NCBI GenBank assembly: GCA_035578175.1
Contig: JAQMRL010000011.1
Span: forward strand, 548,501 to 612,500
Reading direction: 5' to 3'
Origin: Catonia carolina
Lineage: Eukaryota > Arthropoda > Insecta > Hemiptera > Achilidae
Length of the DNA: 64,000 nt
In this document: positions 44,484 through 56,364 of the stretch, piece after piece
Numbering within the stretch: position 1 is the first letter of the stretch
How the letters are laid out: each line of letters opens with the position of its first letter
The notes under the pieces: generated by a model
Told to the model about the DNA's origin: nothing
The model's input: the letters and a program-made list of their open reading frames with translations, nothing else
Database searches by the model: none
Position numbers and translations under genes: made by a program

Positions 44484-46046
44484 TTTGCCCATAATGGACA
44501 AGCAGAGTGTTAAATTAATTGCACTCGATCTGTTGGTTCCAGGGCTACAAAAAATAGTTCTGTTTCTTATCACATAGTCAGCTAATTATATGACTGAACT
44601 ATTTAAGAACAGAAGAGGTAGAGTTGTAAAAGACACTAGTCAAGAGTTATCTCCTCTGAGAGTAATGAATTTCACTATACAGTCAGACCCTGTGGTGAAT
44701 GAAGTGAAGGTGTCATTTGCAGGGTAGAAAGTAAGTGCTTTTCGGAGGGCCTGGCATGCTGATAAGTGCATTTTTCCACTCAGTGAGGAAGGCAATAGTA
44801 AACCACCTCACTCCTCTTTTTACTTAGTAAAACCTCTAGAGGTTCAAACCAGCCTTTCGGCTGTTGACCTACACCATAACAGGTAAATTATGTATAATGC
44901 ATATAATTTGTGACTTATGTGGCAGAAACATGGACAGGTTGAAGGAAGGCAGAGTAGAGTGCAGGCAGCAGAAATTAATTCAAGAGGAGTACGTTAGAAA
45001 AGATAAGAAGGGATTGAGTGTAAAATTAATTAGTTAGGGAACTATTGGGGATGAACAGTCTGATATGGAGAGTTTGACAAATAAAGCTGCAATAGTTTGG
45101 TCATGACATTGATATGGAGGAGGGTAGACTGCCTGAAAGGATGCTGTACTTAAATATGGTACAAAAAAGACTAAGAGTGATGTCATAGATTCAGTTATGG
45201 ATGAATCGGGAAAACGATGTGATGCCAAGAAGGTCATGGAGGAGAGATGCTTCAGCGATAGAAAGAGATGGAGAGGAATTGTATTAGGTCTGACCAAAGA
45301 AAACTTGGAAGAGGGTTAAAGAGGATGATGATAATGACTCTTTTTGAGAGACCATTCCAGATATAACTTGATTGTGATAATTGGTATTTGGGGGCTCAAT
45401 GAATTGGTAGGCTGGCCTGGTCTGAAATATATGAATATTTCTAAGACAGATGATGGTACTGGTGCTAGAACACATGCTACTTTTTTCAGGCAGAAGGGGT
45501 TAATAACACTGGATCACTTGCATAAATTTTGTTACACCATCACACGCACGGGCGGCCTTGTGCCGCTGTTCAGTAATTGAATATAATGTCTTCATTCCTT
45601 GAAACTTTATATAGTTTGTAATTTTTATTTAATTTTTTATTGTGTTGTTGTAGTTGTTTAGGTCATCAGCCGAAAGGCTGGTTTGAACCTCTAGAGGCTT
45701 TACTAAGTAAAATGAAGAGTGAGGTGTTTTACAAATGCCTTCTTCAAAGAGTGAAAAAGTACGATTATAAGCATACCAGGCACTTTGAAAAGCATCTACT
45801 TTTCATCTGCAAATGACATCCTCACTTCTTTCTCCACCGGGCCAGACTGTATAATGAAATTCATTACTTTCAGAGGAGATATAAGTCTGATTAGTGGTCT
45901 TTTACACCTCTACTTCTACTATTCTTAAATGTCGCAGTCATATAATTGGCTGATCATGTGATAAGAAACAGAACTATTTTTGTAGCCCTGGAACTAGCAG
46001 ATCGAGTGTAAATAATTTAACACTCCACCTGCCTGCTAAGGGCAAG
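44484..46046. mobile_element. Long inverted-repeat element with ~390-bp arms and a nested LINE
   Basis: Arms 44484-44874 and 45657-46046 are inverted over their whole length (CACTCGATCTGTTGGTTCCA at 44521 against TGGAACTAGCAGATCGAGTG at 45989; CTCTAGAGGTTCAAACCAGC at 44833 against GCTGGTTTGAACCTCTAGAG at 45677). They differ by roughly a tenth or more. The 782-bp centre holds a LINE L 3' end. TTATTATC occurs outside both arms (44461-44468 and 46052-46059), but in AT-rich DNA this may be chance. Confidence 0.75.
44883..45340 (+). pseudogene. LINE family L 3' end, copy 3
   Basis: ATTATGTATAATGCATATAA, then GCAGAAACATGGACAGG, match copies 1 and 2. The end GGAAGAGGGTTAAAGAGGAT runs into a GATGATGATAATGA tail. 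It lies between the arms of the long inverted repeat. Confidence 0.72.
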
Positions 46047-46059
46047 TTTTTTTATTATC

Positions 46060-46890
46060 GTGTGTAATTTTTTATACATATTTTTACATAAAGAAAATTA
46101 TTTTATTTATTAAAAATGTGTATACAAACAATATTGGGATAATTAATTACAGTTAAGGGCGCTTACCAGTAAATGACACAAATTTTAATGAAAATATCAA
46201 TTTAAATAATTATATTTGAAAAACCGTTAAACAAATAATCTAATTAAAATAATTATTCAAAAATCTTAAAGCGATATAATAATTAAATACTTATATTCAA
46301 TTACGTAATACCAGAAATATCATTAAAATTTAAACTTACAGCCTATAGATTGACAAAAATATTGTAATTTAAAACTTATACTAAAATACAAAATAATTAT
46401 TACACAATAATGATTTTTGAAAAATTTATTAAAAAAAATTAAATTGTTAGCCCATATTATGATCTGGCCAAGTACAGTTTTTACATATCGTAATTGTATG
46501 GTTTTATACATATCTTTGTTGGAAGCACAGTTGTTGTTTTTCTGTTTTACTTTAAAGGGTAGAAAGTGGTTAAGTTTTCTAACTACTGGACTTCTATTTA
46601 CATCGTCTGGATGTGGAGGTAATTTCTTCCCTCGCTAAACAACAAAATACAGATCCGAGAAAACAGGCAATGGTGGCGGAGTGCTGAAAATCACATCATT
46701 CTAGTACAAAAACTAACTCACGAGCGGCAAATTTACTAGGTAATAGAAAAAAGAGGGTAAGGTAGGATCATTCCTAGCCGAAAACCGCAATGGAGGTGAC
46801 AGTTTTACCAATGTACGTATTAAAAAAGGAACTAAAGTAACTAAAAAGGAACAAAAGGAACTAAACATCTGTGTATGAGAATTTTACGAG
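46060..46890. other. Intergenic, nothing firm
   Basis: AT-rich, with a less AT-rich part at 46590-46800. The open frame ending at 46638 (GRKWLSFLTTGLLFTSSGCG) has no recognised family. Confidence 0.4.
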
Positions 46891-46894
46891 GGGC

Positions 46895-47515
46895 TGCAAG
46901 GATATTCTTATAACAAAAAGTCAGCCAGCTCTGAAAGCACTTGAATCATGGTCAAGAAGGTCAAAGGTAATGTAGGAGTGTCTGCAGAACCTCATACAGT
47001 TAGGTGAACACAATGGGTTACCTTGGTGTGGGTGCCAAATCACAGAGGGATTGTGGGTGATGAAAGAATCGATACTCTAGCTTGACTAGGGTCTGTACAA
47101 CAGTTTGCTGGACTGGGAACACATCTGGAAGTTAGCAAATCATTACCACATGGGCTACCTTTGGGTGGATCAGTAGTATGCCAGAGGTATTGGACCAAAC
47201 TGCTGGACTAAGACACAATAAGAGAATGTTGGATGTAATACCCCATACTCTTGCATGGTAAGTATAAATAGATCTGGGCAGGAAGCAGCTTAGAGTGGCT
47301 GTGGGACAGTTAACTTTTATTATTTTGGTTTTACATCTGACTGTTTTGCAATTTCTGCTAATGCAGAAGGATGATACATGAAAATTAGGGATGAAAAATG
47401 CCAGACCTGGCCGGTACAGTTAATGAGGCACTGACATTGTAGGAAATAATTATGTAACATAAGGATCTTTAATGGTGATCTAATACGTAGACTGTGTGGA
47501 AAGTAAAAGTGTTGC
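46895..47515 (+). pseudogene. LINE RNase H domain and C-terminal tail, broken
   Basis: In shifted frames the plus strand reads SQPALKALES, then EHNGLPWC or VWVPNHRGIVGDERIDTLA, the RNase H active-site neighbourhood of I/R1-type LINEs (HRGIxGNExADxLA pattern, here with ERID for EEAD). The C-terminal tail follows, then an insertion at about 47310-47395, then the CHFRK-like end region. It is dead, with several stops, and is related to 41945-42380. Confidence 0.75.
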
Positions 47516-47519
47516 ATTA

Positions 47520-49410
47520 AAATCAGTTGTTATTAACGATTATGTTGGGTATTAGTATTCTAGCATTAATTAATGGAATGATAACCTTTCAAATCCTAGT
47601 AATTATTCAAACACAGACTCTTTAGCTTAGCAGTTAATATCTTGAAAACAAAGCCTACATTAATTTTATTAGATGATATTGATTTTCTTTAAAAACATTG
47701 AATAATAAATTGTTTTTGTTTATCTTGTATACTTTTTTATTATTTACACTTCAACCTTCACTGCATTATTTTCAAACTAACTGTTATAACAGTGGAATCT
47801 TTCTGCTCTGTTTACATGTACACATGAGTAGTTATTATACCTAAAGCATGTTGTAGTAATCTATAATTAACAGTAAGAATTCACTACGAATAAACCAGTT
47901 TTCAGTTCCCAGGCAAAATAATCAGAATGTGCGAAAACTAGTTTCACTAACATACAGCATTTGTTAAGATCATGTTTCTAAACTTGGCAATCTTTAAGGG
48001 GGTGGGGAGTAGTCAAGTCAAAAATTAAAAATTCACAAGTTTCTCATAAATACTTAATGATATTATATACGATATTATAACTGATTATACACTAAATCAA
48101 TCACTATCACTACACAATTTTTTAAATAATTGAAAGAAAAAATTTTTCTAATAAATTAATAGGATTAATAATTATATTCACTCAAAAACACAAAATAAAA
48201 TTTGCAGAAAACTTAAAAATGTACACTCAAGTCATAACTGCTTGGGACGAAAGGTTATAACCCTTCTATATTCTTGTTTCATTGATTGCTTTTTGAACTT
48301 CCTTCTCCTATTTTTCCTCAAATTTCTACCCAAAACCATAAATTAACAGCGTTGAAATTGAAATATACTAACTAATGTGACTGTTTTCACACAAAGTAGA
48401 AGATATTTCTCACGACATTCTTTAAAAACAAAGAAAACACATTTTTTGCAATGTATATTTAAGACATTCAAAATGTAGAATAATGAAAAACCATAATGTC
48501 CTGTAGTAATTCATCACTGAAAATTTACTCTTATTATTATAATGACAGGTTAATGCAAAATTTAGGTATAGTTTCTTGTTATCATAACTAATGGTTATAA
48601 TATAAACTTTATGAATAAAACATACACAAAATTTACTGAATTCAGGAAACAATTTGCATTTTAAAATAAATTAATTCTTATTCTTTTTAAAAGTTTATTG
48701 ACACTGTTGAACAGGCTATATAATAATACAATATCCATTATAATTACCTATATTTCAACAGTATTAAATATAAGCAAGACAAAAAATATTAATACAATTT
48801 CCTGTTTACTTCAACTCATTAATAGAAAAACATAAAAAGTTATTATTTGTATTTGGATCAAGTTCAAGGTTTATTAGTGATTCTGTTATATAAGGAACAT
48901 TTTGAGAACAATATCATTGGGTTATTTCCAGAATCTAACCTATGACATATCATTTAGAAGTCAAGGATTTGTATATAAATCAAGTAAATTTAACTTTTCT
49001 GATCAACGTTTCACAGTTTTCCAAAAAAAAAAAACTCCAAATTAATTACTCTAAATTAAACAAGTAGGTATTACTTTTGCTGATGGTGCTGAATTTTATA
49101 AATGTATTAATTTGTAGCCTAAACGAAAAAAAATATAACGATTTTAGAAGGTAAGAAGTAGATTTATACTTTTTATGTATCAATTTTTCATAATATTTAT
49201 ACTTTTGTGTAAAATAAATGGTAAAGTTGCACAAAAGAATGTAAACAGCAAAAGAATACCTTTGATTCTCTAACCAAATTTGAACTATCATTTTCACTAT
49301 AATTAGCTATCGGTAATTGCTAATTATTAATAATTTACTAATTATTTATTCTACAGTCACTGAGACAGTAGATGTGAATCATCTTCTTCTTCTTCTGCCT
49401 TTCAAGGATT
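47520..49410. other. Intergenic, nothing recognised
   Basis: Very AT-rich. Several short open frames without domain character. Confidence 0.45.
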
Positions 49411-49417
49411 GTAAGTT

Positions 49418-50130
49418 GACACTTAAAACTTAAGTTAAGTACTACTAGAGGACCCGACACAAACAATTTTATCAAAATCAGTCAATCAGAAGTAGTAGTT
49501 TATTCATGTAATTTTTCACTTTTTTGCGATATCCCCAAAAATGGCTCCAACGATTTTTTTTAAATAGCCTCATTTACTACATTTTTTATGCTCTACAAGA
49601 TAGAGTAGTCTGTTGAAATTCTTGGGGAGATTGTGCTCTCGTGTAAAAAAAAATTTTTTTTAATATTGCGACCTTAATATGCATTTTAGGGCAAAAATGT
49701 GTTTAATCACAGATGTAGAAAATTTAAAACCTACAACGTTTATTCAAAACATTTCTTTGTATTAAGCTTAGTTTAGTGGTAATTAGTGATTTTCTGATTT
49801 TTTTCAAGAAAATTTGTAAAAAAATTGATATTTCGGCCTTAGTATGCATTAAACGACAAAAGTGTATGTAATCAAATTTCTAGGAAATTAAAAGATCTAC
49901 GACTTTTATTTCAGGCATTTTTCTCTAAAGAATCTAGTTTAGCGTCAAAGAGTGATTTTTCATATTATTGAGCCAAACTAAGGTTCGTTTTCATTTTACT
50001 TCATTCACTCATGATTAAAATAAGGTTATGGTTTTGGAGGTTAGTTTTTTGTTTATTTCTAATGTTAAGTTACATTGGTAATTATTTGCGTTGGCAATAG
50101 AAAATTGTGTGAGTGTTTCACACGGATTTT
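49418..50130 (+). repeat. Repeat family R, copy G (5' truncated)
   Basis: It begins inside the family at CTTAAAACTTAAGTTAAGTA and runs through both 178-bp internal units to the 3' hairpin (GTGTGAGTGTTTCACAC) at 50107. More diverged than copies H and I. Confidence 0.8.
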
Positions 50131-50134
50131 TTTT

Positions 50135-50860
50135 GTTCATAATTCTTTATACCTTGATTAATGTGTATGATAGATATAAAATACAAATATTTTCTTTAAA
50201 TGTCTAGCTCATATATTTAAAATGTAAATGCTGTGTTTAAAATAATTGAAAATAACATAATAAATACCATTGTGCAGTTTATGTGCAAGTATAATTTGTA
50301 AATTATTTCAGAAATAATGTAAACATATGTTCATTTTAATATTAAACCTACTCATATGAATAATGATAATAACTATGTTACACTGCTGTATGATATGCAT
50401 TCTTTAGAATCTAACAAGTTTAATAAAATAATCTTGTTATATAAAACTCAAAAGTAATCTACGTTCAAATCGTTTATTTTGTTTTAAGTTCTTCATTAGA
50501 AAATTCATTACTCAAATAAATTAGATATATACCTACTTGTAATTTGCCTTGACATTTTTATTATTGACTTGACTACTCTCTTAAGTACTTGGATTTTATT
50601 TACTAGTCATAACCAATTTCAGCTTAATTTTGTTGGAATTCTATGGTTGTTTACAAAAGATCCAGTTCATAATAAATACAGATCTTAAAAAATATCAACT
50701 AACTGTAATATGTTATTGTAGCCACTGTTATTTTATTATTAAGTAATTTAAATTTTATTACTGGTTTACATAAATGTCATTTGATTTTAGATGCACAAAA
50801 TGTCATTTGGTTTTAGGTGCACATCATAAAATGAGTTCACAATTGTAGTTTTATGTGGTT
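50135..50860. other. Intergenic, nothing recognised
   Basis: AT-rich. A duplicated phrase (AAATGTCATTTGATTTTAG, then AAATGTCATTTGGTTTTAG) at 50774-50817 is the only repeat noticed. Confidence 0.45.
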
Positions 50861-50875
50861 AAGTTTAATATGGTT

Positions 50876-51195
50876 GACCCATCGGGTTGGTCTAGAGGTA
50901 AAGTCGTCGCCAAAATCAGCTGTTTAACAGCTGATTTTCAGAAACGAAGGTTCCTGGTTCAAATCCTAGTAAAGGTAGTTACTTTTATACGGATTTGAAT
51001 ACTAGACAGTGGTTACCGGTGTACTTTGATGGTTGGGGTTTAATTAACCATACTCTCTCAGGAATGGTCGGCCTGGGTCTGTACAAGACTACACCTCATT
51101 TACACGTCATACACATCATCCTCATCTCATTGGGTTGCTTATTGTTCTAAATTGAACAGATTGCAACGTACACAAATTAGGAATAAAAATAAAAA
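50876..51195 (+). mobile_element. SINE family 1, copy 1, with 15-bp target duplication
   Basis: A 320-bp element flanked by the exact 15-bp duplication AAGTTTAATATGGTT (50861-50875 and 51196-51210). The tRNA-like head has A box TGGTCTAGAGG and B box GGTTCAAATCC. A palindromic AAATCAGCTGTTTAACAGCT lies between the boxes. The body ends in an A-rich tail. It is about 90% similar to copy 2 by eye. Confidence 0.95.
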
Positions 51196-51210
51196 AAGTT
51201 TAATATGGTT

Positions 51211-52300
51211 AACTTTCAATAAAATGTTGTGACATATGCCACAGCTGGACAATGATGTTTTGTTTATTTTGTGTGTGTGTGTAATTTATTGCTTACCGAG
51301 CGCCCCTAGTCTTGTTGTTTTCTATCTAGTATACACTAGAATGTTCTATTGTGTTCTATTATTCTATTTTATTCTTCATCCATTGAGAAGGTTCTATGGG
51401 TGTTTATTATATAAAGGACCTTGGATCTTTTCTTAAAAATCAAGTAATTAACTAACTAAACCACTGATGAAGCAAACAAATTAGTAATTTTAATCTTAAC
51501 ATGTTTTTTTTAAATTTAAATAAGTTATTATTATTTAAAAAAAAAAATAAACAGAGTTATCAGGAAGTAAAGCTAAGATTTATAGATTCATTGAAAATTT
51601 AAATTGAAAAATGCATTTAAAGAGCAATTACATGCAAATTAGGAATTATGTAAACAAATATTGTTTTTTATGTTGAAAATAAGTAAATATATATGTATAA
51701 ATAAATAAGTGTAATACTATAGACTATGTAATGATAGATTTATGGTAATGATAACAATATTAATAATGTATTGAATATTAAAAATAAACCATACTATTTT
51801 TTATAAAACCAGTACTTTAAAGAAAAAAAATTTGATATTTTTTCAGGGAAGTTAAATTTTCATAATTTTAAATTACACTGAGTTTAGCAGACTATATCCT
51901 CGTAGAAAGGGACTGTATAGACTGGTTTATAAGAAGTTTACCTCCATCAGTTAATGTAATTCGTACTTATGGGGTAACTGTAAAAATTAATTAATGAAGC
52001 AAAATGCTTAAACAGTAGTTATAAATATTCATTCAGCTTGTAACATTTAAACTTTGAAATTATTTGTTATTTTATGTGTAGAATTATGAAATGTCACTGA
52101 TTCGATGTAAATGTTATAAATAATTAATTATAAATACAACAGTATGGTGAATAAAAATATTTTATGTTTACTGAAATTAAGTTACATAAAATTACTATGA
52201 TTATTGATAGATACTAAAACTATAATTTTCTATTTTTATTACTAAACTGAGCTAAGTATTAAATCATCAGAGTAGAAACTAACTAATTCAGACCAAAACA
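51211..52300. other. Intergenic, nothing recognised
   Basis: AT-rich sequence with long A and T runs. No gene or repeat termini. Confidence 0.45.
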
Positions 52301-52305
52301 ACCTT

Positions 52306-52503
52306 TTTTTACTTTCTCTTGCCTATATGAATATATAGGAAGGAAAGTATTGTTTTCATGTCGATTTTTCGAAATCGAATTTTCACCGGATCTATACGTT
52401 TCCAGACCCCCTGAACCCAAAAAACATGTTTTTAGCGATTGGTCTGTGTGTGTGTGTGTGTGTGCGCGCGCGCGCGCGCGCGCGTGCGTGCGTGCGTGCG
52501 TGC

Positions 52504-52600
<97 letters not shown>

Positions 52601-53392
52601 TGTGTGTGTGAACAGAATATCTCAAGAACGGAACATCGTACGAACTTGAAACTTGAAACTTAAGTTACGTACCACTATCGGACTCGACACAAACGTTTTC
52701 ATCAAAATCGGTCAACCGGAAGTGGTAGTTTATTCGTGTAATTTTTCACTTTTTTACGATTTTCTCAAAAACTGGTCCTACGATTTTTTTTAAAATCGCC
52801 TGGTTTACTCAATTTTTTATTCTCTACAAGATAGGGTAGGCGTCATGTTTGCTGAAATTCTGGGTGAGGCTGTTTTCACGTAAAAACGTTGTTTTTTTAA
52901 GATTACAGCTTTAATATGCATTTTAGCGCAAAACTTTATATAATAAAAGTTGTAGAGAATTAAAAATTCTACAACTTTTATTTCAAACAATTTTTTGTAT
53001 AACGCTTAGTTTAGCGGTAATTTGCGATTTTCTGTTTTTTTTCTCTCACGAAAATGTGTGAAAAATTGATTTTTTTAAGATTTCGGCCTTAGTATGCATT
53101 TTACGACAAAAAAGTATATAATTTAATTTATAGAAAATTAAAAGATCTACAACTTTTATTTAAAGCATTTTTCTCTACAGAGCCTAGTTTAGAGAGAAAG
53201 AGTGATTTTCCGTATTTCTAAGCCAAACTGAGGTTGATTTTCATTTTGCATCATTCACTCATGATTAAAATAAGGTTATGTTTTTGAGGTTAGTTTTTTG
53301 TTTATTTCTAATATTTTATTAATAATGTTAGGTTTATTGTTAATTATTTGCATTGGCAAGAGAAAGTTGTGTGAGTGTTTCACACCAGATTT
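52306..53392 (+). repeat. Repeat family R, full copy H
   Basis: This is the clearest copy. The 5' end is TTTTACTTTCTCTTGCC. Then come CCCCTGAACCCAAAAAACAT, the expanded GT/GC tract (52442-52610), GGTCAACCGGAAGTGG, two internal units starting at 52899 and 53077 (AAGATTACAG and AAGATTTCGG, 178 bp apart), and the 3' end GGCAAGAGAAAGTTGTGTGA with a GTGTTTCACACC hairpin. The first internal unit contains an AATAAAAGTTGTAGA/TCTACAACTTTTATT hairpin. The ACTTTCTCTTGCC start is inverted in GGCAAGAGAAAGT near the 3' end. Confidence 0.88.
52442..52610. repeat. Alternating purine-pyrimidine tract (GT/GC)
   Basis: About 170 bases of strict (TG)n, then (CG)n, then (TGCG)n, then (TG)n. It is the expanded form of the short GTGTGT tract present at this position in every copy of repeat R. 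Potential Z-DNA. All open frames across it are artefacts. Confidence 0.95.
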
Positions 53393-53647
53393 TTAACTTT
53401 TGTTTAATACAGTCAAAGTGCTATGGTACAATGTCAGATTGTTTGACATATTTGACTATGTGTAAATATACATCTATAATATCAACAAGTGCCAAGTGTG
53501 CACTGCTGTTGCATTACGATCCCTTTCTTCCACCCTAAGGGCAAAAAAAAAAAACAGTGCTACTAATGATTAAATAGTAATTTAATTTATTTTCATTCAC
53601 TTATTAAATTATAATATAAGATACTAGTGTTTTATGATGAATATATT

Positions 53648-53896
53648 TTAAACTGTTGAATTAAATCTGATATTGAACTTGTTAATACATAACAGTGAAT
53701 AAATTTTCAATATTGTTAACCACAAAATAATTTTCCTGATATCAATCAAAGCTACGTCTTGCTCCGCGAACCAGCCTTTTTTGAAAAATTCCATAGATGA
53801 AACAGGAGAAGGTATAAGACCTGAATAGCCTTTCAATTCAGGAAAATTTTTGATAACAAGTTTCAAATAAGCTATGTTTATTTCATTACTTTTCAC
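53648..53896 (-). other. Orphan open frame, unidentified
   Basis: The minus strand reads NEINIAYLKLVIKNFPELKG, then YSGLIPSPVSSMEFFKKGWF and AEQDVALIDI. The composition is more protein-like than the other small frames here, and an ACATAG acceptor-like site precedes it. There is no ATG start and no clear donor. It could be an exon of an unseen gene or a transposon fragment; I do not recognise a family. Confidence 0.3.
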
Positions 53897-53974
53897 AATT
53901 TTAAAATTGCAACAAAAGTAGGGTCATAATAATGTTAACAGTGAATTATGGTACAGTATTGGTGGTTGAATTTT

Positions 53975-54050
53975 AACAAGTTAAAATTTTCCAGACAGGA
54001 ATCAAGCTCAGGATCTTCTGCTTTGTAACCTAACACACTAAACCAATGTC
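53975..54050 (-). mobile_element. SINE family 2, fragment
   Basis: The minus strand contains TGGTTTAGTGTGTTAGGTTA (A-box like) and GAGCTTGATTCCTGTCTGGA (B-box like, then the family's CTGGAAAA). Confidence 0.5.
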
Positions 54051-54632
54051 GATCTTAGCCGAAGCGGGGCTCAAGGAAAATTCTTTTTGCGACGCCTTTC
54101 TGGCAGAGATGAAATACCCCTTCCTTTACCACTGTTTTAGGTCAACAAGGGTGGAGCCCAGAGTGACAGCACCGGTCACCCGTCCTTACGGCCGAACTTC
54201 AAAAATTCATTTTTTCTGAAAACCATATTTTTTTAAAGTCAAACAGAGGTTGACTAAATAAAAAAAGTAAAATTAAGATATCCTGTTATATTTAATTTTT
54301 TAAAAATCCTGTCTGGATTAACTGGCTGTCTAACAAGTGGAGTCCAGCTTAGTGGGATTCCATCCATATGTTTCATTGTTTTTCACCGATGTTTTTTATG
54401 TGTAAGCTTGAATTTCAAATGGGTAAACGGAGTTAAATATATGTTTATTGTATTTTGATCAGGTGGTTGTTTTACCAAGATATTATTCCAAAATGTGTTG
54501 CTTAACTTGTTAAAGTTAAAGCAAAGTTATAGTATTTGTAAGCTTTAAATTTTTGCGGGCGTGAGGCCCCCCTGAAGCATGGGGCCTGGGGCCCAGGACG
54601 GTTGCCTTGCTTGCCCCTATCTAAGGCCGGTT
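54049..54632. mobile_element. Possible hAT-type MITE
   Basis: A GC-richer insert with ends GATCTTAGCCGAAGCGGGGC and (complement) GGCCTTAGATAGGGGCAAGC, plus GGGGCCTGGGGCCCAGG near the right end. The wording resembles insect hAT termini. The ends are only loosely inverted and no target duplication is seen. Confidence 0.4.
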
Positions 54633-54639
54633 CTACACT

Positions 54640-55385
54640 TAACTGTTTGCCAGTTATTGAAAATTAATTTTTTCAAAAATTTATTAAATTGCTGCCAAAT
54701 TTTCATGAAAAAAAAACTTAAATAGGTACTTAACCACAAATTTCAGATTAATAAACTTGATGTTTGGTAGTTGACTTATTTAAGTCCTGGAAAAATACAA
54801 GTCATCTGTATTAAAGGTAGACAGACCTAATTAAAGAATAATTAAATGATGTAACTTAATGAAGGTAAAATTCCGTAAATAATGATCTTCTACCACTATC
54901 AAAACATTTGAAAACATTTAGACTTGTAAATGGAATTTTAATAAATATTTAATAGCCTCAGAAACACACAAGATTTATCATTACACCTAAATTACAATGA
55001 TATCTAAAATTCTGATTTATCAGTCAAATAATTTATATTTTTTATAAATCACTGTATTAATCCGTGGCAGTTTTAGTGGGGCGGGGGGTCACAGAGGTCA
55101 TGACCTCCTCCAAATTTGTCTTATATTTATGTTTATAGTTTTTTGTTATTTCATAAAGGAATAAAGTAATAGGTATTTTATAAATTATGTGTTGTTTAGA
55201 ACAGATCTCAATTTATGATCAGGATTATCGTTATATTTTTTATAAAAAGATTTTTATATATTGAGTTTGTCTAAACGTTGATATGAAACAGACACATTTT
55301 CAATACCATAACCTATACAATACAACACTTGGAAAGTAAGCCTTTATATATTTACAAACATTATTTACAGAATTTTTCACTGCTA
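54640..55385. other. Intergenic, possible solo transposon end
   Basis: AT-rich, except GGCAGTTTTAGTGGGGCGGG near 55066, which resembles a hAT-type end. No partner end was found. Confidence 0.35.
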
Positions 55386-55387
55386 AT

Positions 55388-55526
55388 ATTTTTACTTTCT
55401 CTTGCCTATATGAATATATAGGAAAGAAAGTATTGTTTTCATGTCAATTTTTCAAAATCGAGTTTTCACCGGACCTACACGTTTTCAGACCTCCTGAAAC
55501 AAAAAAACATGTTTTTAGCGATGGGC

Positions 55527-55585
<59 letters not shown>

Positions 55586-56361
55586 CAAGATATCTTAAGA
55601 AAGGAACATCACGAGATTTAAACTTGAAACTTAAGTTAGATACCACTAGAGGACCCGTTATAAACATTTTAATCAAAATCGGTCAACCGGAAGTAGTAGT
55701 TTATTCATGTTCTTTTTCACTTTTTGCGATTTTCTCAAAAACGGTTCCTACAATTTTTTTTAAATCACCTCATTTACTAATTTTTTTATGCTCTACATGG
55801 TATAGGGTAGGCATCATGTCTGCTGAAATTCTCGGGGGGGCTGTTTTCTCATAAAAATTTGTTTTTTTAAGATTGCGGCTTAATATGCATTTTAGCACAA
55901 AATGTATATAATAAAAGTTGTAGAGAATTTTAAAACCCTATGAATTTTATTTCAAACATTTTTTGTATAATGCTTAGTTTAGCAGTAATTAGTGATTTTC
56001 TGGTTTTTTTCACGAAATGTGTAAAAAAAATCAATTTTTTTAAAGATTTCCGCCTCAGTATGCATTTTATAACAAAAGTGTATATAATCAAATTTATAGG
56101 AAATTAAAAGATCTACAAATTTGTTAGAGTATTTTTCTCTACAGAGCCTAGTTTAGCGTAAAAGAGTGATTTTTCCGTATTATTAAGCCAAACTTAGATT
56201 GGTTTTCATTTAGCAATGTTCACTCATGATTAAAATAAGGTTATGTTTTTGAGGTTAGTTTTTTTTTTATTTCTAATGTTTTATTACTAATGTTAGGTTA
56301 CATTATTCATTATTTGCATTGGCAAGAGAATGTCATGTGAGTGTTTCACACCTGAGTTTTT
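55388..56361 (+). repeat. Repeat family R, full copy I
   Basis: Complete from TTTTTACTTTCTCTTGCC to the 3' hairpin GTGAGTGTTTCACACC. It has a pure (GT)n tract at 55530-55582 where copy H has the mixed GT/GC tract. The two 178-bp internal units are present, the second beginning AAGATTTCCGCCTCAGTATG. Confidence 0.88.
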
Positions 56362-56364
56362 AGT

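Noticed and set aside
45344..45580. Open frame SRYNLIVIIGIWGLNELVGW
   Set aside because: It lies between the arms of the long inverted repeat, with no family resemblance and no splice signals.
50890..50970. tRNA gene candidate with A and B boxes (also at 44234, 57380 and 58150)
   Set aside because: The cloverleaf cannot be completed, and the segment continues into a SINE body with target duplications.
52350..52663. Four overlapping open frames of alternating Cys-Val or Thr-His residues on both strands
   Set aside because: They are translations of the GT/GC microsatellite inside repeat R copy H.
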